Shown here one piece after another: positions 1 to 13,280 of a stretch of 64,000 bases of DNA (its first letter is position 1; each line of letters starts with the position of its first letter). The position numbers and the translations under genes were made by a program. The stretch comes from Aquanectria penicillioides. Lineage: Eukaryota; Ascomycota; Sordariomycetes; Hypocreales; Nectriaceae. The notes under the pieces were generated by a model, which saw only the letters and a program-made list of their open reading frames with translations, was not told the origin of the DNA and made no database searches. Location: positions 2,666,001 to 2,730,000 of the forward strand of contig PYIU01000004.1 in assembly GCA_003415625.1 (NCBI GenBank), read 5' to 3'.

Positions 1-3000
1 CCATGTCCCAGGTCGCCACTGCAATGCCACCAATGTGTGCAATCTTCCGTAAGATATCAATAGGCGCCCTGCCACGCAGTCACCAAAATAGCCACGAATG
101 ATATTACATAAGTTTTTGTTCATCTTATTTGGTTTAGCGGGCGTGCAGGGTTGCACCATGGCGTGTGAGTGCGAATGCGATGAGTTGTCGCACTGAGCTT
201 CACCTGCCAGTCACGAGATGGCTGGGCCGTGGTGTCTGTGGCGTCCCATCAAGCGGTGTTACCTCGAACGGGCTGATCCAGCAATCTGTGACGAACCCAA
301 ATGGGATCTCGCAATGATCGGCAAGGAATTGTGCGACACCTAGGCGGGAAAATGGGCACGATCTGGGCCTCTGAAGGCAGGAGGAGGGCAGAGCCCAGAG
401 ACAGCACCCGTGCAAAGAGAAGATTGGGCCCATTATCAAGCCCCGGGCCGAGTCAAAGATGATGGTGGTCCAGACCAATTGTGAGTTCACTTGGTCAACT
501 TAACCGGATAATGGTCGGCCGGTGGCCGGGCGGATATACGGTTTGCGCAGGAATATCAATGATATCTTGGCCACCATGGTATTTCCGCTCGCCGATTTAA
601 ATGACCGAGGTGTATGAGGGATGTCTCACCACTATCAGTAACAATAGTGCGTAGGAATTACGTATGACGATGATGATGGGGTTTGGGCTCGGGGATCTGG
701 GCTGCCGGAACCCGGCTGTATGGCCCCTCAGCTCGAGGTCGGAAAGGAAGGTCCACGGTGAAGTCGGGATCTGAAAGGGGTTGGGCTGCGTTGCTCGCTC
801 GGCTCGGGGACAACATCCGACGGAAGCACTTCCGACGCTCGGTGAGGGCAGGACAAGACTGGACTGGACAGAAGAGGTCTTTCACATGAAGCAGTAGGTA
901 ATTAAATGATAAGTTAGGGAGCAATACAGGAAACCGTATGTTACGTATGGCAGCCAGTCAACCAGTGCCGGCCGGAATGGCATATGATAATAGGTAATGT
1001 TAGTGGATGGATGGATGGATGGACAATGGATGGCACAGACCCCAGCCAGGCCTGCCGGGTGCGCATGCTCGACATTTTACCCGGGTTGTTGGGACCTCAA
1101 ACGCATCGGACGTGGGCCGACCAGTTGTACTTGGATGCTGCAGAGGCCCTTCTCCGCACACCGCAAAACAGCGTACAAAGCATGTAGCTGTATGTAATGG
1201 CGAAGCGCGGCTATCGCGAGCCAATACCACCGACAGGGAACCCAAAGGAACCCCCCCAATCGATAGCGTTAGTGGGTGGGCTGGCGTTGATAATAGGTTG
1301 CCCGCCAAGAGTGGCCAGGCGATGCCGGGGGCATGGGTGGCGCATCGCCCTCCCCCGGAATCCGGACCCTCAGGAGGAGAGGGGAGGAGCTTGGGTTACG
1401 TGTGATGAAGCGCACTCACTTCCATCGGGCCATTTTCAGGCGAGGGCTTTGGCCACCCGGATATCCTGTTGGCGACTGGCCCGTCGAGTCAGGCGTTTGT
1501 TGGGTTGGGGATGGCATCCTGCATATGTCGACGGCCTGTATCGCCGACGTGTGTTTGTGTGTTTGTCTGACACGGGCTCGGTTCAACCGCCCACCATACG
1601 GAGTTGCTTGTTTGCATGGATGGACGGAGGCATTCGCAGAGAAGCCCGAGCGAGGAAAAACGAAGGTCGTTATCCAGTTAGCTGCCAGTCAATCAGCATC
1701 AGGCACGTCGGGCTGAGCAGTTGCTGTATCAGCACCCGCGGGAGAGGAAAAAAAAAGGCGAGACACAGGAAGACCCATCGTGGCCACTAGCAGGAAATCA
1801 TCACCAGGGCGTCACTCAAACGTCAGCAATTTATGTCTCCCGTATCGTATCGGAGCCCCTTGGTTATGTGCCTGTATGCATGTTCCAAGGCAGAGGCGCA
1901 GCGCAGCGCAGCACATCACAGCGCAGTTGGACGTCGAGCCCCCTCGACGGTAAGGGATAGATAGAAAAGTGAAGAGGAAACAGTTCCGTCCTCCGGTGTC
2001 CGAACAGGCTGAACAGGCTCGGATTCCCTCTTGGGTGTTCCATGTCTCTCGGCTCCCAGTCATGCGTCGTGCTCCCCCGACCGACCTCTTTCTCTTTGCC
2101 ACAAGACTGCAGGCCAGGACCAGCTTAGACAAGATCGTGTGTCGTACATTCCATCCGTCAATGAGAAAAATGATTGACGTTTGAGTAAGATCTGAGGTGT
2201 GCTACAGTGCGCATGTCTCTGATCAAGCGGGGTTTGGCGGAATTGAGAAGCGGGCGTGGCCGTAGAGAGAGCAGCCAAGCCTCTTTCTCTCTCTCGCTCT
2301 CTCCTCTCCTCACTCATTCACCCATTCAGATAACTACATGCACTTTCGACTCTATCTTACTTCACCTTTAACCTCCCCATTCAGGCAGGGTGCTGAGAGG
2401 GAGGCGTCTTGGCAACCCAGTCCATGCACTGTAGCCACCCACTAAACCGCTAAAAGCCTCGTCGAATCGTAACCCCATTTTGCTGATTACGTTTTGCCCA
2501 CTCCCACGAGTTGGTGACCGTGCAGGTCAGCAACATCCCGTCCGCGGCCGGCCCTGGCGCTGTCCGAGGGCCGTCCGTTCCCGTGGTGCCCGTTTATCCT
2601 CCCCCCCCAAATCCCCTCCCCCCTTGCACAGGCTGTGGATACGGGAAGATGCTGCACAATTCGTACGGAGCAGTCCGTACCGAGTACCTGAGTCTCCGTC
2701 CCCTCAGGATTCCTCTCCCGCTGACGAGCAGCGCACAGCCTGGCAAACCGCCCCCCCAGCAGCGCGTACCCTGTCTTGTCTCTCACAGTGGGCTTTCCGA
2801 CACCTCGTCACCAATCACCCAAACCACAATCCCAATCCCTCTCCTCGCAAAACCCCAATCCCAGTCCCCGTCCCGGAGACCCCGTCCCACCCGCGGCGAG
2901 GGAACGAACAGGGTTGGTATCGGAGAGTCGGAGGACCCTCAAAAAACTCCAACGGGAATAATTGAAAAACAGAGGTGCCAGGGGAGGAAAAGAGGCGACG

Positions 3001-4049
3001 ACGTAGCCGTACATACTACTCCGTATGGTACATAGGCACTTAATGTACCTACATCCAGGGTTGTGCCGACAGTTGCTGGGAAGCCCGCCCGCGTCAAATC
3101 CTCCTGCAGGGTTCCGACAGTGTCTAAGTTATCATCGGAACACCCGCACGGCACACACGCACACACGCACACAGCGCCGGAGGGTGGGCTCTATTCTCAC
3201 AGATCGATTTCACTAGCCTGGCCCTAGGGCGGCCTATCGTCTGTTTGCTGTTCGGCTGCCCGCCGTCTGTCGCCCGCTCGCCGGGACCCTGACTTGACTT
3301 CCTGACTGGACTCTGGTCGCCTTCGCCTCGTTCCCTGGCCCATTTCCCAAGCCACACGCCCCCCGGTCCGTCTCCCCTCCCTCCCTCTCTCCCTCTCTCC
3401 ATTTGCTTCCCAGTGAGGGCACTGAGCCAGCTGCAGCGCTCAGCACGCAGCCTCAGGCCCTGTCCCCTACTGTAACTGTCTTGTGCCTCGCCCCGTCGAC
3501 CCGTCCCCCAACTCCATCCCCATCCCAGTCGGAGCCCACATCCACAACCCCATCCCATCGACCTTACCGCCGGTGCCTCGTGCCCTTGTACCTCCTTGGT
3601 ATTGTCGCCTGTACCTTGATCTGACTCTCTTCTCTTCTTCACTTTGTCTCATCCAAACTGCCTTCGCTGGCCTTCTTCCCCCCGACGGCTCTCCTTGGGC
3701 GACAACGGCGACAACCGACGACGGGGAACGACAGCCAACCATCCCACGGCCCACTCGGGCATTCAGCGTCCACCGATTCCAGCCTCGATTTGAACCCTCT
3801 CTTCGCCTGCCTCCTCAGACCGCACGGCTGAATCCAACGCTCGACGTCTTCCGACAACAACCAGCGACGGGAAACATCCGAATCCCATCTCCAACGAGTC
3901 GAATCGGCCGGTTTTTATCCTTCCGCTACAAACCCCCCGAGCGACTTTACTCCTCCGGCCGACCGTCGCACCTCATCGCGATTGCATCTCGGCCGACCTC
4001 ATCTCTATTTCCCACCGCATCACATCGCATCATCTATAGATCTTTCGGC
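1..4049. other. Gene-poor region and MED12 upstream/leader region
   Basis: I see no supportable coding gene here. Open frames on both strands are short, low in complexity and match no family I know. A (GGAT)n microsatellite lies at 1004-1023, a CT-rich tract at about 2279-2320 and a CA-rich tract at about 3150-3177. From about 2500 to 4049 the plus strand is rich in pyrimidines and C, as is common in fungal promoters and long 5' leaders, so the right half probably holds the MED12 promoter and 5' UTR. No TATA box or start site could be fixed. Confidence 0.5.
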
Positions 4050-4079
4050 ATGGCGCCTCCGCCCCCGTCCCAGCAATGA
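4050..4079 (+). promoter_or_regulatory. uORF overlapping the MED12 start codon
   Basis: A nine-codon upstream frame (M-A-P-P-P-P-S-Q-Q) starts at 4050. Its TGA stop (4077-4079) overlaps the MED12 ATG (4076-4078) as ATGA. The overlap is directly visible. Such an arrangement could lower MED12 translation, make it depend on reinitiation, or be bypassed by leaky scanning. That role is inference. Whether the frame is in the mRNA depends on the transcription start site. Confidence 0.5.
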
Positions 4080-7000
4080 CCTCGAGGACCCCCATGGGCG
4101 TCCAGCCGCGCCCGCCTCAGCGGACCGTGAGCTCCTCGTCGCTGCCCGTCCAGCGCCCTCCTCACCAGCGCTCGCTGTCGCAGCAACAGCAGTTCATACC
4201 CGCCTCGCCCGTCCGAAAAGACTCGTTCATAGACCTCACCGGCGAGTCGACCGATGTCGCGCCCAATCGTTTCACCTCTACCCCCAGGAGGGGGGGCTCT
4301 CGCCTCAAGCTTGAGCTTTCCAACGAATCCTCCTCGGGACACATTTCCGCGACCGGTTCTCCCCAGAGCCTCACCCCGTCGCGCATACCCGCCGCATCCG
4401 ATCCCTTCGAGAACAGCACCCTAAGCCCGGCTGTCTCCAAAGCCTCTCATCAAGATGTCGATAATCTTCCCCTGCCAATGCCCCGACGTCGCCCACGGGC
4501 ATCGCAACCGGTATCCATTCCCCGAATCACCGCGTCCGCTCCTGCTCCTGTTAAGAAGGACTCCCGTCCGAAGCCCTACACCGTCGAGGTTCCTCCCCTC
4601 GCCCCCAAGTTTCTCATCACCCGCCCCGATGCTTCTAACCGCGCTCCCGCCGACCCTTTTAGCAAGGGACTCTGCTCGGGTTATGCAGACTTTTTTCCCT
4701 GGAACGGCTCTCACCACGAAGACGAGTGGAACAGTGATGCCATTACTAAGGGTACCTGGGATAAAGTTAACCATAATGTTGCAGAAACGTCTTCCGCTAA
4801 GCTGGCAATCTTCCCGGCTCTGAAGCAGAAGAGTGGCCTCAACGCTCTCTCAACTATTTTCATGGGTGTTTTGAACCAACGGAGACACCGCGGTCAGATC
4901 AATGCTCCTTCCACCTTCAAGCCACCACCTCGTGTCACGCTCACGGACACGAAACGAGAGGTTTGGCTCAAAGATCTCGCCAACCCTGCCATCTCGCTGC
5001 GCCGCCTTAGCCGCACGATTCCCCATGGAATCCGCGGTAGAACGCTTCTCGACCAGTGCTTGAACAAGAACGTTCCCACTGAGAGAGCTGTGTGGCTGGC
5101 CAAGTGCGTCGGCGCTAATGAGATTAGAGCATTCAAGAGGAAGGGAGTCAATGGTGCTTTTGTCATGGGTGGCGAACTAAAGTGGGCTAGAGATTGGACC
5201 GTCTTCGTCGAGCAGTTTGTCGATGCAGTCGTCTCTGCCTTTGGCGAGGGCGAATGGAAAGCCCGAGTTACTTATGCGTAAGTACTTGACCTACACTGGC
5301 AATCTATTCGACTTCTAACATGGCCTTTAGCATCCGACTCGCAACGAACCTATACTCCGAACAGCTATTAGACCGGGACCACTATCTGGACTGGTTGGTT
5401 TCGGGCATCGAGAACAGCCATCAATCCAAGTTACCCATGTGGATATTGATAGCTCAGATATATTGGAAAGACTTGATGCGATCGCGGAAATACGGCCGTC
5501 GGCTGGTGTTTGCCCTGCTCAGCCATCTCCACGTGGTATGTTCATGTCTTGAATCCTTCCTTGCTACAGCGATGCTAACTAAACAGATTCACAACGACCC
5601 CGATCGAGACATCCTTGTCCAGCTGTCTGGCAGACTTTCCACTTTACTTACCTCCTTGGTTAGAACTAACCCTGAGAGTTTTATTTATCCTGGCTCCTGG
5701 ACGAAATACCGAGACACACTCCAGGCGTCCGTGCCTTCAGACGAGGCAATGCAAAGGACCATCGACGCGATTCAGCTGCGAAACTCGCGCCTCCTCGTCT
5801 CGAGCGCTGCTTCTCCAGCTGGTCGAAACCAACTAGTCAAACTCCTCGACTCCGCTCTCAAAGAACCGATCGATCCAAACCTGGCCACCAAATGCTGGGC
5901 AACCAGCGAAAATAAGCACCTGGTTATGAGAACCCTTGTGGAATGGGCTACGTCTTTCCATCGCCCTGGGCTAGCCAAGGTCTACGTCGCAGCCAACTTG
6001 ATCCGAGCATGGAGCGCTTTCCGAGTCAGCCCAACTACCGCGATTCTCGAGATTTTGGATGGAGTTGCCGCCCACGACAAGACCCGTAAAGAGCTTGTAT
6101 ATCTGCTTGTCACTGAGCTTGTTCGAACCGGTCACTTTTCCGTCCCCCAGTACATTCAGTGGGTCATTGCTCGTGGCGGATACCACAACGAATCCGATAT
6201 CGACCCGGAAGAGGGACCTTGCTCTACGAGGCTTCTTGTCGAGTTGCCCCTCCATTCCCTTCCTGAGAAAAGGAGATCTGAGAGGGGAAACCTACTGAGG
6301 CGGGCTGGAAACTACTCTGTCGCTGATGAGGAGCAGAACATTACCAACGCGATCAAATGTCTTAAGCACACCCTCGGGCTCCCCTTGCCTTCAGGCGACC
6401 CTTTGGCGGGAAAGAAGCCAATGTCACTTCCCAAGCTGCTGCGCCGAATCCGAACCAGCAGCAAGGCCCTCAGGAGCTGCATCGGCGCACACATCCGCGA
6501 CATCATAGTTTGCCAATTTTCCAAAAAGGAACCACCTCCGATTTCCCTCCTTATGTTCACCTCTATCCGGGAGATTATGGAGACTGTTGAGGACTTTTCT
6601 ATGCTGTCTGATGTTTTGAAATCTTGCACCAAATCGGGGGATGCGGAAATTCTAGCGTCTTGCGCCGACACCATCAACTCCAACCTCCAAATTTTCTTGG
6701 CCATCGGTAGCGCGGAGAACTTGTTTAGCAGCCTTATCGAGCGTCTCAGATCGATCAACGAAGAGCAAGGCGTGGTTCCCCGACCCTTACTCGCAGCACT
6801 ATCTAGCCTCGCCCGGCGAATGGCGGGCCACGAAGACATTGCCGCCACACTCCGTCACGAGCTCCTCCAAAGCGACAAGAACAACGCCATCGACGCATGC
6901 TCGCCTGTTTCAGACATCATGGCAACACCCGCACAGAGCGCCGAAGGAGAGATGGTCGAGGAGATCGAGAAGCTCCTGTCCAACGGAACGCGATTGGACC

Positions 7001-8760
7001 CACCAACGATGAACAAGCTGTTTCGAGCGATCATCCCCCGACTTGAGCGAGGCTGGGCGAAGAAGGACGATACCCGACGCGTGTTCGCAACACTCTTGGC
7101 CAAGATTCGTGTATTCGATACTCTGCATTTCGACAAGCTGATGACGGATTGGACAAGCCACATTCGTTCGCTCCCGGACCGAGCTCAGCTTTCGGGTCTT
7201 TTTCCCGTTTTGATTAGCACAGGATGTCTCGCAATGCCGATAATCTTAAGCACTGCCAGTGCTCCTGCCTCGGCCCCGACATCCGAGGCTGCCACAAAGC
7301 AACACGGTTCGGCTACCTATCTGCAGGAATTGCTGCAACTCATCATCACTCCACTACCCCCAGGCACAGGTCTTTCCGCCGAGGAGGGCTACCGATTTCG
7401 TACGGAGCAACGGTGTGCCAGGTGGGAACAGTCCAAAGGCCTTCTCAATCTGATCAAGAATGCACTGTTGGAGTACTCTGGTTTGAGAAACATTGCTAAT
7501 GGGATTACTCTGCCGCTCGATGACGCTCTCTGTCAAGAGAGCCTCCTTGAAACACTCCGGATGCTCGTCTTGGTGGATTCCTCAGCAGTGTCCCACGCGC
7601 TCAGCCTCAAGTCTCTCCCGGAGGCAGGCGACCTAGTTCAGAAAGTCACGACAAACCTCCTTGTTCCCGGCAACCCCGGAACGTCACCGATGTCGTTTGA
7701 CGAAATTCTACAGCTCGCGAATGAACTGACCTTGCCCTTTTGCCAGCTCAAGCTCAATCTCGATCTGTCAATGTCGCAGCAAAATCCAGGCGAGGGCGAA
7801 GACCAAGGATCCCGATTCGAGCTCTTCGCAAAGGCTATGGACCGTGCGATCGAATCTGGTAACATCATGTGGACGAGTCTGCTGCCCTGTTTGAGCGACG
7901 ACATTACTCAGCATCTCAAGAGCCAAGCGCAGACGGGTTTCCTGGATCTTGTTCCATCGCTAAAGGCCGGCAACCTAACCAGGCCGGCATTGAACCAGTC
8001 CATCCACATGGCTGAAAATCTTTTGGACGTTGTCGAAGCAATCATATCTGGGCAGCCGCCGCCCAAGACGGCGCAATTGCTAACCGCCATGGTCGAGAAG
8101 CTCACGGATCTTTGGGAGGTGATTGCAGCTGGAGCACAAGATAAACCCGAGGTCCATGCGGCAGTTCTTCAACATTGGCTCCCTGCCATGCTCCGTTTCG
8201 TAACATTGCACAGCTTGTCTTCGGAGCCGCCTTCGGCGCCGCTGCCTACCGCCGCTGCCGCTAAGCCTCCGGTGCCAGCCAGCCAAGACACACGGGCTCG
8301 TATCATCCTTGTTCTCTGTGGCCTCATGCTTGAGCTAGAGACACTGCCACCCGCGACGGCCGGATCGCTAGCCCAACAGGTTCTGGACATGGCCATCTTG
8401 CTCGTCGACGCCCTACCCGAGGATCTCCGTGTTCAGTGCTCCAAGACGATTCTACTCACACCCGGTTCCATGGCCAGTCCGAACACCTCGTCTGATCCAC
8501 GCCTCTATTACCTCTTCAGCACGCCACATCCGGCACCTGCGGATAACCTAATGCTGTCTCATCGCGAAAAGCCCGCGACTGCCCACAGCGCTGCTGCCCG
8601 TGGAATGGGCGCCATGTATGGCATTGGACCAGCAGTCCAGGAGCGTCTCAGCCCGTTTGTCCTCCGACGATGGGAGGTGCTTAGCGAGCCCACACCCAAT
8701 GTTGGTGAAAACGACACGAGTCTGAGCCTCGGCCTATTCGAGGCAATCAAGATTCAGTAA
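4076..8760 (+). CDS. MED12: Mediator complex subunit 12 (Srb8)
   Basis: MED12/Srb8 belongs to the CDK8 kinase module of Mediator and modulates RNA polymerase II transcription in the nucleus. I read three exons: 4076-5277, 5331-5535 and 5587-8760. Both introns are GT-AG (53 and 51 bp) with CTAAC branch sites, and the second is in frame and would be missed by a simple ORF call. The product is 1526 aa, usual for filamentous fungi. The N-terminus is a low-complexity Pro/Ser/Gln region with an FIDLTGE motif near residue 45. The Med12 signature follows at about residues 300-360 (LSRTIPHGIRG, then LLDQCL and RAVWLAKCVG). The rest is the long helical body typical of the family. The start is chosen because MTSR followed by a PPQR-rich stretch matches related fungal proteins. 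The next gene is convergent, 1.8 kb away. Confidence 0.95.
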
Positions 8761-10539
8761 ACACTGTTCTCTCGATTTGCCTATCATATCCACTATACAA
8801 ATTATTCTAAGTTTTCAACAGTCCGAAACTGGCTTTTGAGAACGCACAACACATGACATCACAACATTTCTGCGTCGCTCGGCGATCCTTTTCTTCGCGC
8901 TGTTTCATTTGGTTCTGTTAGTCTCCTGGATTGGGTTGTGCTTTGTTCTTCATTATGCGGGTCATATTTCCCCCCTCTACGAACGCGACGACGAACAAAC
9001 CCACCCACCATTTCAAAAATGCCAATCGATCTGGAGCAGCGCGCGGAATAAATGATGGCGTGCAACGATTATATATATATTTTTTCTGGGGCCAGTGGAG
9101 GGGAATGGAAAGGGGCCGAAGCCAGAATTCGCTTCGGTGCGACATGGCGGGATGTTTCGTTTTGGCCGTGCAACAGGCAGAAGGGACCTCTTTTATACCC
9201 GTTTTTTCTTTTTATGTTTGTTCTGTAATTTGCATGGCGCTGCCTTTGGGGGGGCAGCCAGGCGGCGTCAACAAGATTCCGAAATTAGCATTACATATGT
9301 GTACGAAACGAATGGCATCAATGGGGATGACGGGAAATCATGCGCATTGCAAGGTGTGCGCCAAGGGGGAATCGTGCAAAGTGCGTTCCTGGGTTCCGTG
9401 TGTATTTTGACTGGTTTTGGGGGCGGTATTTGGTAAAGGGGGGGGGATGGCGGGGTTGGTTCCTTTGTATTAAACTTTGTCGCATGGAATAGAAAGAAGT
9501 TTTATTCGGTTCTTTTTTTGTCTTATTTGTGGTCTATGTGTCGTGTTGATGAGTTGCGCCACTGTGTGGACGCGTGGATGTATGTGTGGATGTGTGGATA
9601 TATGTGTGTTAAAGATAGAATGGTGTAGATATATCTTCAAGGTGAAACCACCGTGGCCAAACTTGACATCGTCGATGAAACTCTAGCCAACCAACTAGCC
9701 AAGCCTTTCCCAATCCGCCGTCCTATGATAACCAAGCAACGGCTTGGCTCCTTCAGATAGTGACACAACCTCATCCATCTCTTCAGTTGGCTGGCTGGCT
9801 GGCTCAAGCATGTCAGCTCACGTCACATTGTCATCGCGGAGACATACGCACAGAGAGAAAAAGCTACGCCACGAGATCCAACGAAGCTCCTAGAGCAGAG
9901 CAGCACGGCCACATGTAGCCATGACATTGGGCCTCCCTCCCAGCATCGCCGTCCTTCCAGAGGGTGAAGGAGGACCAGCCACAAATGTTCAAGAATAGAA
10001 ATGAAACAGACCGCCGCCCCAACACGGCTCTATCCCTGCGTGTATCATAATGTACTTTTTTTTTTTTTTTTTTTTTTTTTGTATCTGATGTGTTCACCTA
10101 AGAGTGGCTCTTCAGGCTTCCCTGATGAAACGTCAACCACATATGGACAGCAGGGGGAGCGGCGGCTGCAGTAGAAGAGCAGAGAAAGCAAAGGATGAAA
10201 ACAACAAACGAAAAAAAAAGTTACAACAATGGTCGTCTATGAGAGAAACGAGCGGGATCTGAGCACGAGAAATGCAATAAAATCTAAGGCGAAAAAAGTG
10301 TGTGTTGTGTTGGATGCAGCGACATAGGCCTCCCCAGTACTCTTACATTAAAAGCATCAGGTAGTAAAGTATTTCCCCATTAGACACGCACGCGTAGTAA
10401 AAAACAGATGATACAAAATAACAAGGATGAGACGCCATGCAGGATTGTTTGAAACAAAATCAGTCTTTCCCCCTTCCCCAACCCCAAAAAATTTGTCCAC
10501 GGTCACAAACCTCGCCTATGCAAAACCCTCTCTTCCTAA
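8761..10539. other. Convergent intergenic region, MED12 / RGD1-like
   Basis: This stretch between two gene 3' ends holds no recognisable gene. It contains G/T-rich low-complexity sequence (about 9400-9620) and a run of 25 T at 10056-10080. Both 3' UTRs should lie here. I could not place polyadenylation sites with confidence. Confidence 0.5.
10056..10080. repeat. Homopolymer T run (25 bp)
   Basis: An uninterrupted run of T, equal to poly(A) on the minus strand, about 460 bp downstream of the RGD1-like stop codon. It could be a slipped mononucleotide tract or a retroposed poly(A) tail. No coding remnant next to it supports the second idea. Confidence 0.85.
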
Positions 10540-13280
10540 TTAGTCCTCATCGAAAATCTGGTAGGTGTTCTGCAGGATGGTATCGATGACCTTGATCTGC
10601 CAGCCGGCATCGGCGATGGCGGTGCCGGGATCGGTGCCCATGAGCGTAGGGCCGAAGATGACTGCCAGGTTGTGAGAGTTCATACGGTTGTTGTGGGAGT
10701 TGTCCATGACACGGTAGAGATGGAGGGTGAGGGCGCGGAGAGTGGCGTAGTTGGGATCGGGAAGGCTGTTGATGATGGCGTGGAGGGAGTCACGGCGGAC
10801 CACGTCATCGTCATGCTCTGCGGGGGCAGGTTAGTTTCAACTCCGGAGTAGATGGAAAGGATGGCGGGGACTGACTAGCTGCTGCGATGAAGCTGTCGTG
10901 ATGCTCGTGCGTGAGGAGAGGATCGGGAAGCTCGCGCAAGAACAGCTTCAGCAGACCGGTGACACTGTTGACGTCGTGGTAGAAGTTTTCGGGATTCCTG
11001 AAGTCAAGAGAGGGGTTTGATGATTCTGTTACACAGTCAGTTAGCCAACACAGTTCTCAAATTTAGAGGGGTTAGGAGAGACATGCCTGTGTCGAACATG
11101 GCCTTGAGCTTCTGGATGTGGGCCATGGACCCAGACTGTCGGTAGATGCCCTCGAGGGCCAAGCCGTACATGTCCACAGCCTGAATGCTCTGGTAAACAA
11201 CCATAGGCACTGCCAGGCCGTCGCGCTCATAGAGGCGGCCCAATGGCAAGCCAAACACGGGTTTAGAAGGTGCAGATGGTCCAGGAGGCGGGTGACCGGG
11301 GACCCCGTAAGGTGGTGGCGAGCGCGCCGTGGCACTTGGTCCGGAAGCTGCAAGCTCCTGCGGGGGGTGGAATGGCGGCGCCGAACCCGGGGGAGGAGAT
11401 GGGCCAGACGGCTGGAAGGGCAGGGCTCCGAGCTGCGGAGGGCCCGCGGAGCTGAAGGATCCGCCTCCTCCATTACCATATCGCTGAGTCGTGGTTCGAC
11501 CAGAGGCCTGGGGAGGGTGGCTAGGCTGGGTGGCGGGGGTGGTTCCTTGGCTGAAGCTCCGGCTATGAGACTGCGAGAAGGGACGGGGATCGTCCGAAGG
11601 TCCGCCAGACGGGAACGAGGAGTCTAGCCCGGCCGATGCTTGGGAACCTCCGGTGATGGGTCCGAGACCGAGGGTGCTGGATCTTGAGCCGGGGCCCAAG
11701 GGTTGGGGGCCACCGAAACCTCCTGAGGGAGGGGTCTGTCCGATGGGAGTCTGTCCGATGGGAGTCTGTCCGATGGGAGTCTGTCCGATGGGAGTCTGTC
11801 CGATGGGAGTCTGAGTAGTTGCGGGCCCGCTTGAGGTCGGATAGTTGGACGAGGATTGAGGGGCAAGGACCTGCACGGGCAATGAGAAGTTGGTTCAAGG
11901 TGGAAGGGGGGGGGTTATGGGGAGACATACTGCGTTGCGCTCATACTTGACGTCGCCACTGGTCGGCGGCAGGTTCCTGTGCTGCGCAGTAATGTAGTCG
12001 TTCAAGTCCTTGGGGTTGTCGATTGCCGAGACTGCCTCTCTCAAGCTGCGCGGGCCACCCTCGCCTCCTGGGCCCTTGATGGGGCTAACATTCAGGCCAT
12101 TGCTCAGCAATAGCTTCTCACTATATGTGGCTGGGACATTTTTTTTTTGTGTTAGAGGGGGTTAATTCTACAGGGAGGCGCTGGCTGAGAGAACTCACCA
12201 AACTTTTGCATCTGCAGAGACACTCCCGAGTCGATCTCGCGGATGAGGTCCAGGAGGGCCTTGACAGCTTCTGGTCTGGTGGTGGAGACGAGCTGGGCCT
12301 TTTCCGTCTGCAACGCCTGGACATGGCTGTGATAGGTCTGGTCGGCGGCTTGGACCTTCCTGAGGAGATCCTCCTCGAGCTGGGCGGCCGACTTGTGTCC
12401 CTTGAGAGCGCCAAACATCTTGCCGCTCTGGCGTGCCTCTCCCATCTTGGCTCGCTCGTAATCGTCCGAGAGGGAGTCGTACTTGGCCTTGCTCTTGCGC
12501 ATGGCCTGTTCCATGTCGGCGACCTTCTGCTCGGCGGAGAGACCATTGGCTTTCCAGCTCTTGCGGTTGCGTTCAGCCATGGCGGCGAGCTCGATGACCT
12601 CGTCGTGCATCTGGTGAAGGGAAGAGGCAAACTGCAGGCCATTCTCGGCCATGCGATCGTGGGTGTGCATCATCTCTTCGTAGGCGGTGCCGAAGGTGCC
12701 TGAGCGGTGGTCGGGACGGCGCATGCTATCCTGAGTAGAGCGGCTAAGCTTCTTGAGGCCTTGAGCATGGTCTTCTTCGAGGGATGATCGTTTCTTGAGA
12801 AAGAGGGCGAATTCCTGAAGGGGGGGTTAAGACAAATGGCGTGAGTTTGCGTGCGGACAGCAGCAGCCCGCAAACAAGAGCGGGACATTGGAGAGCTTCA
12901 ACTTACCTTTGCGGAAGCTATGCTCTGCTTGAGACGGTTGAGCAGGGTAGCGATGCCAATCTGGAGACGCCATCAGCATTGTGTTGGAGAGTCAATCGCC
13001 CATGGTTATGATGCAGGCATACCTCAGAAGCGAGGACCTCGGTGACCTGCTTGGGTGGTTCGGAGGTGGCATCGGTCGGGGATGTGGTGTTCGGAGGGGG
13101 CGGCAGGTCGTTGCCATCGGTGCTCAGCTTGTCATTGTCGACGGCGACACCACCATGGTCGTCGGGCGGCGGCGCCTGTGGGCTTGTGGGAGTATTTCCC
13201 AGCGACATGGTGGCGGAGAGGTCGCGTTGGTGTTGAGGAGGAAAGGCCTCGGAGGCCGTGGAGTGGAATTCAGAAGTCAT
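10540..13280 (-). CDS. RGD1: F-BAR and RhoGAP domain protein (Rgd1-like)
   Basis: Predicted GTPase-activating protein for Rho GTPases (Rho3/Rho4 in yeast), acting at sites of polarised growth. I read seven exons: 13280-13023, 12960-12907, 12814-12199, 12130-11931, 11870-11087, 11025-10876 and 10817-10540, giving 779 aa in phase throughout. A Pro-rich N-terminus is followed by an F-BAR/FCH domain (about residues 88-310, starting IGIATLLNRLK, with coiled-coil heptads). A disordered Pro/Ser/Gly region follows that contains five TPIGQ repeats. The C-terminal RhoGAP domain carries the arginine finger in GIYRQSG. The intron at 11086-11026 begins GCATGT, so it is a GC-AG intron; it is the only choice I found that keeps phase. 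The ATG at 13280 is the first plausible one; the frame stays open upstream to an initiator-like codon at 13736 that I take as UTR. Confidence 0.92.
11738..11815 (-). repeat. 15-bp coding minisatellite (TPIGQ repeats)
   Basis: Five near-identical tandem copies of a 15 bp unit lie inside the RGD1-like gene and encode a repeated Thr-Pro-Ile-Gly-Gln pentapeptide in the disordered linker between the F-BAR and RhoGAP domains. The unit is a multiple of three, so changes in copy number keep the frame. Confidence 0.9.

Noticed and set aside
1000..1790. Several overlapping open frames of 66-197 codons
   Set aside because: They run through each other on both strands, include a microsatellite and show no domain or splice logic.
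12125..12703. 192-codon plus-strand open frame
   Set aside because: Antisense to the F-BAR exon of the RGD1-like gene, which has family motifs and consistent splice sites.
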